DNA of 64,000 bases. Source: Chitinophaga oryziterrae (GTDB taxonomy: Bacteria; Bacteroidota; Bacteroidia; Chitinophagales; Chitinophagaceae). Shown piece by piece: positions 45,001-53,200 of this stretch. The stretch spans positions 1,080,553-1,144,552 of the forward strand of contig NZ_WRXO01000002.1 in assembly GCF_009758125.1 (NCBI RefSeq), written 5' to 3'. The notes beneath the pieces were generated by a model. It had not been told where the DNA came from and did not search any database. It saw nothing but the letters and a program-made list of their open reading frames with translations. Each line of letters begins with the position of its first letter. Within the stretch, counting starts at the first letter, position 1. A program made the translations under genes and the position numbers.

Positions 45001-46467
45001 AACCAGATACGCATTTATATTGATGGTAATCTTTTCAGACAGCAATTAATGAAGAATTCATCAGATGTAGAGCCATATGTTGACTGGAAAGTACATCCTG
45101 TATATCTCTCTCCGGGTAAGCATATGCTTACAATAGAAGCGCTGAATGCAGGCGGTGATCACGCCGCAGGTGTGGAAGTGTACAGGGGGACGCTGGCTGA
45201 GGTGCAAAACCGTGTCTTTGCTCCGATTTATTCTACGGCCAATTTACTGGACGGAAGAGCGTATGATACATATGTGAAAGATGCTGGCGGCAATATTATT
45301 GAACAGCGTTTCTCCTGTCCTTCTGCAAAAGTGAATGTGTGCAGCGATACACTGGGATGCCCTGCTATTCCTAATGGTACTGTGCTGAACCCTTATACAA
45401 CAGGCTACCTGGGTAACTGGCTGCCATGGAAGCAGATGACATGGCTTTCTGACCGTTCCGGCCAGTTATTACCATACAGCGCTACCAGCATTCCTGATAT
45501 CAGGCATAATGGTCACTATGCAACCTTCCATGCTTTCTGGGTTTATAATAATGGCTGGAGTATCACGACAAATACTGATTGGGTAACGTCAACGACTACC
45601 TCTCTCTATGACCAGTTCTCACAGGAATTGGAAACCAAAGATGCCCTGAACAGGTATAGCAGCGCACGTTACGGTTATAAATCCACCCTGCCGGTGGCAG
45701 TAGGCGCCAATATGCGTCAGCGTGAGATCTTCTATGACGGGTTCGATGATTATAAGTTCAATAATCTGTGTATGGATTCATTGCCTTGTCAGCCGGATGA
45801 GTTCAATATCTATAAAACACTGGGCAGTAATTATGCGGCCCGTCTGGATACGAACTATTCCCACAGTGGTAATTACAGTCTGAAGCTGAATGGGAATGAT
45901 ATCCCACTTAAAACTTACGTATTCGATAGTGAACATGCACCGGGTATTTATCTCGCCAACAATACGTTTGGTGAATACTACCGCAGACCAGATGCATGGC
46001 TGGGTTTAAGAGGGTTCTGTCCGGTTACGAACAGACGGTACATATTCTCTGCATGGGTAAGAGATGGGGCTGCATCGTCTACGAGTGCTGGTATTACACT
46101 CAAACTCAATGGTGAAATTGTCACCCTCACCAAAAAAGCAGCAGTCGAGGACTGGAAACTGGTAGAAGGTGTATTGGAAATACCAACGAAGGTGGGCACC
46201 GGGGATATGGCAGTTGTGAATGTTGTGCTAAACGGAGCCAGCGGAGTGTATATAGATGATGTCAGGATCTTCCCTTACGACGGACAACTGAAGACATTCT
46301 CTTATGACGATAAAACGTTAAGACTGATGGCAGAAATGGATGAAAACAACTATGCCACGTTCTATGAGTATGATGATGAAGGATCACTGATCCGTGTGAA
46401 GAAGGAAACAGAAAGAGGCATCATGACGATTAAAGAGAACCGTTCCACTTACCGTAAAAAGAATTAA
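39076..46467 (+). CDS. Giant Rhs-like surface protein with two PA14-like modules
   Basis: 2463 residues with a Sec signal peptide (LTPSVAWALTS). The first mature segment, SDMVDLATGNFKYNIPLLDV and SYQSGTGVDDEASWVGLGWN, is the start pattern of Rhs/SpvB-like proteins in Bacteroidota. Two PA14-like modules lie near 1600-1770 and 1845-2060 (WMKGNVNGHWWGIEKCINIP; WLQGAFDNQWIGVNTCLNVP), each flanked by Cys-rich segments (CPTGYQESADGRC; CPDGYTSSADGQAC). A carbohydrate-binding-like domain (about 2240-2395) precedes a terminal YD-type motif (NNYATFYEYDDEGSLIRVKK). No toxin tip or T9SS sorting domain is present. It may be a shell partner of the second Rhs protein two genes downstream. Confidence 0.8.
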   Translation: MIIKRTSTRKGIACFFLTLLIVQGLTPSVAWALTSGPSQPETKQFAQAGTSDMVDLATGNFKYNIPLLDVDGYPVNLSYQSGTGVDDEASWVGLGWNLNAGAINRQLRGIADDSYGDELTTESYMKPKITAGGSATVRGEVFGSGITGSVSVGIFSDNYTGIGAEVGVNAGLSLTKANSGGLTPGVNIGLSSNTSSGVSVTPSISLSMNNTMDGSGASMVGMSASLGYNSREGLKSLSFGRSLNLGFNADFTQTIDYNTPPFYPKTNIPFKSSNFTFRADLGGAAVGIFGAIGATGYKTKREVKDPIQRNRTYGFMYAEKGKGVSDAMMDFMREKDNPIIPELHNLAMPVITPDLFSYTSQAGSGQLRLYRNGTGVIFDNETNDVSDNTSASVEYGGGYYFHAGVSIFNQDIKTTNGKWKSNNAFLGRGDYAPTTAVEEEDAYFKETGEKNTEDQTYNNLIQGEEAVRVPLDGKSTLGQLQTASGTTTSTTPDFKKTGRQVKRSPVLMLTAEKARIAGLDRKIKNYPFLDSSFAPAGCNQTGILPEDRVSSARKKNHISEMTITGDDGKRMVYGLPVYNISQDEYSFAVDGSNADKVKNLVKFPMNADGTINHKPLNAKGKSTTDEYYHKESQPAYASSFLLTGILSPDYVDVGNDGITEDDRGTAIKFNYSKLASNFRWRAPYGLDTATYNRGLNADPDDDKASFVCGEKELWYLQSIESRTKIAYFITEDRNDAFGYDWLGNKITNVKQKRLKEIRLYSKNDLSQPIKTVVLDYSYELCKKIPNSNINQGKLTLKSVYFKYASSTRGSHNPYVFDYSKNDDYAYVSSDRWGTYKPITNNGNDGFPGLTNDEFPYATRNAVTAAQDVTTWQLTTITLPTGGVIDIKYEPDDYAYVQNRRAMQMVKFTGMLDGNDVATTSLRDAKKFKVAITDAPPSGTDPTEWFKQKYLNGESYMYARFFVNVSDEPTATDASKYDFVPGYGAVDKVVVQNNEAIITFKVDKDGGVNVNPFISVAWQRMRFDYPRYAYPGYKNKIDDDRPVTAIVTALANSIKNISELWENFNKRAYRKNFAAGVNMDKSFGRIVKKDGIKLGGGLRVKKITMSDNWSGMTGDQSTAAYGQEYEYTTIQDGQTISSGVASYEPSLGGDENPMRLPVNYTQDVKWGLNNYFYLEEPMGESLFPSPEVVYREVKVRNLASGATDPANKTGWNTYEFYTAKEFPVLIKQTAIDSRENHPKSWSSFFGGKALYELTISQGYAITLNDMHGKPKAERVFNQSGQEISSAEYFYNATEEGGIQRLRNVVDVVDSKGNITKDQVIGRDIEMFADMRQSETSNVGKSINIGLDIIPVIIWAIPVPHFPWSRNDDYRLFRSASVLKTIQYYGVVSKVVKKVNGSSVTASNLLYDQLTGEPILTQSNNEFDDPVYSINVPAYWMYKQMGPAYQNLGLVLSGFRATEGVIQGSYASLLTAGDELINPMTGARRWVVNSAKNGTGTPALRLIDGSGRVTSENGTTLKVIRSGYRNLLTAGATAITSMKSPVVDNVLRVFKDEELATFRILNASAIQYNDAWGQPADCNLKSCPTGYQESADGRCYLPPIPAQTDHFDIIAGDKDPKYSDQGAWFFTETQSDISDRRSTKPFWMGGCEPGCGRLAESGIWMKGNVNGHWWGIEKCINIPADGVYNIGYASDNLMGIYIDGKLFYDFHDPTNQTWFKSWRIREKALTAGKHIIQIDAVNAETKRAMAVEIYSLDAATLMQGDATTITNHTIFSTASLLEDNTALVFDADSYGNKFDQSLTCSAGQTLEMCDGTPNCGYKPKGSCPDGYTSSADGQACVPIGGGENADPLLAIARGSQLSVYSQQGAIFHDANGVEGMRIADPFWGMTNCTTSQSRLSAKAVTTSSVSVTDASSISSDSGTTVASARSLSVASSSSGFCGRLNNTSFWLQGAFDNQWIGVNTCLNVPSGDTYYVGFGADNQIRIYIDGNLFRQQLMKNSSDVEPYVDWKVHPVYLSPGKHMLTIEALNAGGDHAAGVEVYRGTLAEVQNRVFAPIYSTANLLDGRAYDTYVKDAGGNIIEQRFSCPSAKVNVCSDTLGCPAIPNGTVLNPYTTGYLGNWLPWKQMTWLSDRSGQLLPYSATSIPDIRHNGHYATFHAFWVYNNGWSITTNTDWVTSTTTSLYDQFSQELETKDALNRYSSARYGYKSTLPVAVGANMRQREIFYDGFDDYKFNNLCMDSLPCQPDEFNIYKTLGSNYAARLDTNYSHSGNYSLKLNGNDIPLKTYVFDSEHAPGIYLANNTFGEYYRRPDAWLGLRGFCPVTNRRYIFSAWVRDGAASSTSAGITLKLNGEIVTLTKKAAVEDWKLVEGVLEIPTKVGTGDMAVVNVVLNGASGVYIDDVRIFPYDGQLKTFSYDDKTLRLMAEMDENNYATFYEYDDEGSLIRVKKETERGIMTIKENRSTYRKKN

Positions 46468-46470
46468 GCC

Positions 46471-47226
46471 ATGAGATTAAGTACAAAAATCATTATACCC
46501 GCATTCATAATATTGATAGGAGCAGGCGCTTATGCATCATTGCATAAAGCACCTGTTCCGTCCCCTGCGGCTGCGGTCCCGGCTGTGGACAAAGAAGAAC
46601 AGGAAACCCTGAAAGAATTATCTACCCTGTTGCACCGCATGGATACCTTGACCGTACTAACGATTACAGGTAGCATTCACGCAACCGACCTGGCAGACAG
46701 CAGTAATACCATGCAATCGGATTTCTGTTATTCCAGGCAGGGAAATATTGCTTATTACCGGTTGGGACAAACAGAGATGATCTCTTTAGGGGATGCTTAT
46801 ATAGCTATAGCACATGATGCGAAGAAGATCTTTTTGTCTCCCCCCAAGGAAGTGGTAAACCCGGTAAAGATGCCAACCAGCGAAGAAGTTGACTTCCTTA
46901 GTAAAGAAGGATATAAAGTATCCCGCGTGGAGAAAGATAACCTGTTGCGGATATCACTGATCAGCAATACACATGTTGCCTGTCGTGAATACAGGGTGTC
47001 ATTTGACAGTACAGGGTTCGTCCGTCAGTCATTCATGCGCATGACAGATCCCTATGAGCCTAAAGATAAAACCCGTGATAAGCTGATGTATTTAACCATC
47101 AGAAGCTGGGAGTTGGGCAAAGTACGTACGGACCTGTTGCGAATGGACCGTTACATCCGTGTTGTTGATGGAGAGCCTGTACCGGCTCCCTCCCTGAAAG
47201 CCTATGAATTGATCAGGGAACAATAA
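46471..47226 (+). CDS. Small anchored or exported protein between the two Rhs-like genes
   Basis: 251 residues. The N-terminus (STKIIIPAFIILIGAGAYAS) is an uncleaved anchor or signal peptide, followed by a Pro/Ala-rich stretch. The remaining 190 residues are a mixed domain (SDFCYSRQGNIAYYRLGQTE, CREYRVSFDSTGFVRQSFMR) with a loose likeness to LolA/LppX-type lipid-binding folds, which I cannot confirm. The start is 3 bases after the giant gene and the stop is 15 bases before the main rhs gene. Its fixed place between two Rhs-like proteins suggests a chaperone or assembly role; this is inference only. Confidence 0.65.
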   Translation: MRLSTKIIIPAFIILIGAGAYASLHKAPVPSPAAAVPAVDKEEQETLKELSTLLHRMDTLTVLTITGSIHATDLADSSNTMQSDFCYSRQGNIAYYRLGQTEMISLGDAYIAIAHDAKKIFLSPPKEVVNPVKMPTSEEVDFLSKEGYKVSRVEKDNLLRISLISNTHVACREYRVSFDSTGFVRQSFMRMTDPYEPKDKTRDKLMYLTIRSWELGKVRTDLLRMDRYIRVVDGEPVPAPSLKAYELIREQ

Positions 47227-47241
47227 TAATGTTAACCTCTA

Positions 47242-50200
47242 ATGAAGAAAAGTATGCGTCGTTTTAATATAATTATCATCTGGCTGTTAGGCTTTGTATT
47301 GCATGCAAACGCATTCAATGCAATAGAGTCTTATCAGAACCAGTTGCAGGGGAGGATCAAAAAAGGAGATACGCTTATCGTCAAAGATGAGAAGTTTCAG
47401 AATAGTGCTTTCGACTGGACAAAGATCCATAACCAGACGGTGAACAACATCATCACCTTTGGCTTATTCAGGGATTCGGGTTATGTGTTTACAAAGTCTT
47501 TTAAATGCCAGGTGGAGCTGAAGATAGAATACTGGTCTCAACCGGACCAGGCAGATCCTGTGATCGTAGATCATGTGAAGCTGGATATAGGTTATGACTC
47601 TACAGCCGGAGCAGCCTACCAGGCTGCTGCTACCTATCGTTTCATGAACGGTTACCGGGTGAAGATTACGGTGAATGATATCAGCAGTGCCGAACTGGGA
47701 TCAACATTGCCGGCAGCATTCAGTTTAGCCGGACAGGTAGTGATTGAACGTTCTTATGACATAGCAACGGATAATACGATCGTGCCCCAGGTAACACTTG
47801 TGGGTGCCACAAATGCCAACGCACCTGCTGCGCCTACTGGTACGCCTAATGATGTATCACTCACCTGGACCAAGATCACCGGTGCAGAGGAGTATGACCT
47901 GGAGTGGACATTTATAGATGAAGAATCAAAGAATGGAGGAATTCTTGCGCAGGCAGGAGCAGGGGTAACGACTACCACACTGGAGCGTATGTTCCGGAAC
48001 AATGCTACCAGGGTAACTATTCCCCATGAGTATTATGATATCTCACTGGTGAATTTTTCCAAATACCTGTTGATAAGAATCCGTACCGTGCAATACACTG
48101 CGGATGGTTTCCGGCAGACAGGCGCCTGGAATTATGATCTTGATCAGGGAGGTACTTCCGGTCCGGGTGTTATCACCCTGGACGAAACAGCCGCATGGCA
48201 TTTGCCTGGACTGAACTGGCAATATAGTGCGGTATATGCAGAGGAAGGGAAGAAGAAAGAGATCGTCAGTTATTTCGATGGTACCCTGCGTAACAGGCAG
48301 ACCGTGACGGTGAATAACTCAGATAATAAAGCGATTGTACAGGAGTCTTTGTATGATGAATTCGGTCGTCCGCTGGTAAGTATTTTACCGGCACCTTTAA
48401 CAGATAATAAACTCACCTATTATCCTGGTTTGCATCTTACCTCATCAGGCACCGGCACTTATAATTTCAGTAATGTATATGGTGCCAATACGAATTGTAT
48501 CAATACACCACAGCCGTTAGGAACTACGGCCGGTGCGGGAAAATATTATTCCCCTAATAATGATTTTCTTAGTGACGAGCAGAATAAATATATCCCGGAT
48601 GCGGGAGGTTATCCTTTTGCGGTAACAGTCTATACGGCAGATAATACAAACCGTCCCAAGGTACAGGGTGGAGTAGGTGCATTATTCCAGCCCGGACCGG
48701 ACCCTGTTAACAGTAAGGCTACCCGTTATTATTATGATAAACCCCAGCAGTGGGAACTGGACAGGATGTTCGGGAATGACGCCGGTTATGCCAGTCATTA
48801 TTTGAAGAACATGGTCATAGACGGTAATGGACAGATAAGTGTAAGTTATCAGAATGCTTCTGGCAAAACGGTGGCTACGGCGCTGGCAGGTGGAACACCT
48901 GCGAATACAGATGCGTTAGCATCTAAACCAGCTGCTACCACTGAAACATTCCTGGTGCTGCAACCAGATGATTTCACTTTTGATAATGCAAAGCTAAAAC
49001 TGAGTGCCACTACGACTTATACTACTGCCGTACCAGGAAATGTCAGTCTTGTGTATACTGCGGATCAACTGATAAAAACATATTCGCAGAATGGCGTAAC
49101 CATTTGTAGTAATTGTTACTATCAATTGAAAATACGTATCACGGATGATTGTAACCGTGTTATATATAATACGGCTACTCCTGTTACTGTGGGCAGTCTT
49201 GCCAGCGATTGTAATAATACTATAGCAGCAACAGATAGTATCAAAGTGAATTTTGACAAGATAGGAGAGTATTATATCTCTTTTGAATTAGGGCTTACGG
49301 ATGAAGCTATTCAGCATTACACGGATGATTTTGTGAAGAGGAATACGAATCTCAGCACACAATGGCAATATATCCAGCATGCTTTATGGGGTAGTGATTT
49401 CTCTTCCTGTTTCAGTGAGTGTACAACCTGTAAAGCTTCTTTAGGGGAGAGGGTAGATTTTATTGCACGTGTAAAAGCGCGTCTGGCAGACCATGATGTG
49501 GATATTGTAGCTAATGCGACTGCTATTAACAGTTGGGCAGATAGTCTGTATACTAACCTTTCCGCGCAATGTCTTGCGGCGCGGGCTTCCTGTGCTCCTT
49601 CCCCGTGCGCGGACCTCGAAAATCAGATGAAGCTGGATGTGAGCCCGGGTGGACAGTATGCTTTGTTCGATGCAGCAAATGACCCGCTGGAACAGGGCAT
49701 TAATGTACTCTATCTGCACTGGCGGGATGTGTTCCCGGTGAAAGCATCTTCAGATCCGGATTATATCAGTGAACAGTTTGAAGATCAGGAGGGTGTATTG
49801 ATTTCTCCATATGATGAGAATTTCACATTGGAAGATCTGGTGAAATACTGGAAAAGTGAATGGGCTTCGAAGTTTGTTCCCCATCATCCTGAATATTGTG
49901 CTTTACTGTTCTGTAATGCCAATAGCAGCTATTTACAGTGGGACGATAACCTGGTGAATTTAGCGGAAACGGTATCTGATATTCCTGCCCTGGCAAGCGG
50001 TGTTACTTATAGTAACACGAATGCGGCGTGGTTAGTAGCAGGAGATCCATTCTTTGCTTCTACCGCCGGTGCAACTTACAAAACTGCTTTTACAGCGGCA
50101 TTAAATAATTATTCAAACAGTGTATTAAGTATTACGCAGGCAGGTACTAAGAGTTTATCTGCTTATGTAGATTACTCATTGTATTGTTCGGATAAGACCG

Positions 50201-53200
50201 GATCTACGAACAGTTCTGCTGATTCGGATAACTGGACAAATTGCACACCTGTAGCTTCCTGTCGTATTCCTGATCTGGAGTGGAAGATGTACAGAGATAA
50301 ATACATGGAGCTGAAGAATAAGTATTACCAGTTGCTTCGTGATAATTCCTATTGTGGTAGTTCATGTCCGGTAGGCAATAGCTTATCTTATGATACATCC
50401 AGTTGTCCGTCGGCATTAAGTTTTAATATTCAGCCGGATGGTACGAATTGCGGTACAGGTACACAAAGAGTGAAGATTACATATACAGGAGCTTCCCCTT
50501 TAACAAAATCTCTGACTGTAACATTGTATTATCCTGAAGAGCTGGACTTATTGACTAAGGACAATAGTGTTGTTTTTTCGGCAGGACAAACAGATGCTTA
50601 TGCATGTATGGATGGTACGATCAATCTTAGTTCGGTCCATATTGCAGATGTTAGTTGTGCGGGTAGTAGTGCTGGTGGCAGGGCCTCAGCAAGCTTCTGT
50701 ACGCTGGCAGCGAAAACTTCAAATTTCCAGATGTCGCATAATCATACATGGAATGGTACTGATGATATAGGTAATGTCTGGACTTTTACATTGACTTATA
50801 TTGGAACGACTGCTATTCCTGTTGGAGCTACGCTTGCGGTACATGTATGGTTTGAAAATTCGTCTGCTGGTCCAGGGGAGTTCTATAGACATTTTTATTT
50901 TGATCATGATAACAGCTCGTATACTATCACATTGAGCGGAGTAGCGAACACGCAGTATACGTATACAATAGAGCCGGAGGTTTCCTGCTCTGTACCTGCC
51001 ACAACCTGTGATCCGGCATACAAGTACAAGGAATCTCGTATTGATAAGATATCCTACACTACGCCGGCTGTTTCTACCGATACTACCGTAATAAAGGCAT
51101 ATGCGAATGCACAGATTGCAGCGCAGATAGGTGCAAACTGTGAAGCGCAGGCAGATACATGGATACAACAGCTGGATGGCTGTTTATTAGCAACAGATCC
51201 TGACTATGCAACGAAAAGGGCGTTGTTGCGTACGAGGTTAATTGAGGTGTGTAAATTGGGTGGGGATGTGAATCATCCTAATGGCGCCAGTACAACTCCG
51301 AATGCTCAGTTAACGGCTTCTGGTTATAGTTCATTCAAAGATGTGATTAAAGCAACACTTGGTGCTGCATCTTTTAGTATGATCTGTAATCCATGGTTGG
51401 TAGATGCCCCTTATCCTTATGATGTAAAAGAGCAGGCTGCCAGTCATATTATAGACAAGACCAGTACTGATGTATGTGCTAAACTGACAGCTATTACCCA
51501 GGAGTATACTTCCTCTGGCAGTACGCTTACGCTGTATCAGTATCTTACCAGTAAATATGGTACGGCGATGAACCTGTCTGCAGATGAGTTTACCACGTTA
51601 CAGAATGGGTGTACTAACTGTCGTTATTTATTAGCCCAACCTATACAGGTACCGGTATTTTTAGATGGTACGGCAAAGGGTTGTATTACTGCTGCTGAGT
51701 TCCAGGCAGGTTTGACTGCGATGGCGCAGGAGAGCTGGATGAACAGTGCCAGTCCGGATTATGAAGGTATTTATTCAACCTATCTGAATCAGCGTTGGGG
51801 CTTTACGCTTTCTTACAGTGATTATAAGGCTTATGTTGATGCATTGGCTACCACTCCGACGGCTGTATTATGCAATCATCCTGCTTACAGTACTGTGAAA
51901 CCAGACCCTTATGAGTGCATGATGCAGGTGATGGATAATGCGGTGGCTACGGCTGTGTTCTTATATAAAGAATATATAGCGGAAGTCCGCCGTCAGTTCC
52001 GCAAGGATTACATTGCTTATTGTTCGGCAGAGAAGGTGAAGTTACAGATGACTGCTTCTCAGCAGTATTATCATTTTACGCTGTACTATTATGATCAGGC
52101 AGGTAACCTGGTGCGAACTGTACCTCCGGAAGGGGTGCATTTGCTGGATGCTGCCTTACAGGAGCAGATCAGGGCTGTTCGTGCGAATGAGAATGTAAGC
52201 TGTGATTACGATGATGCGGTGGTTAATAAAGACAAACCGACAGCGTTGCAGCAGTTGACGACCATGTTACAGACGGGTACTAACAGTGCGATGGAGATGT
52301 GGTTGTATAATGGGACTGCGGGTACCAGTCAGGTGTTGATGACAACAGGTAATAACAAGTACCTGATGAATACTTGTCTGGATGGGCGTTATCTACATCT
52401 GGATACTTATACGCTGGTTCCTTCTTCGGACAATACGGCAGTTGATCTTACACAGTCTACGCATACTATCGCAGATTTGCAGGCAATTCTTCCATTGAAA
52501 CAATGGACGCATATTGTGATGCAGGGCGCGAATCTCAATAGTAATAATCTTACTGTATATGTAAATGGGGTTGCTTGTCCTGCGGTGGCGATTGCACCTA
52601 ACGGAAGCTGTGGATTTGAGATAATATCGACTTCTACGGGTATTGTGTATCCGGAAAGTATTACTACGCTGAAGCATCTGCGTTTGTATAACAGGTTGCT
52701 GACACCGGCGGAAATTGCTGCGAATGCGGGCGTGTCTTGTTTGTCTCTGAGTCCTGCCTATGCGACAGCGCTGAATAGTAATTTACAGTACTGGGGTAGG
52801 TTTAACATCCCTGCAGCGGGTTCTGTGACGACAATCGGCAGTGGTAGTACAACGGAAACGCAGTATTCAGCGGTATTCCCTTCGCATACACTGCCTACTT
52901 CATATGCTTATCATTCTCTGAATGGCGTAGAAAATTCCTTCGCCCCTGATAATACAGGTAACAGTCGTTTCTGGTATGACAGGTTGGGACGTGTAGTTTA
53001 CTCTCATAACTGGGAGCAGTTTTCACCTGCAAATGGAGGTGTTGCGAATCGTTACAGTTATACGAATTATGATGCGCAGGGACGTATAATTGAAGTGGGA
53101 GAGAAGTCCGGCACTACTACGCTGGCCGCTACACCCTTCCTGACTGATACGCAGGTAAATACGATGAATACTACGGGTACTAATACGCAGATCACCCGTA

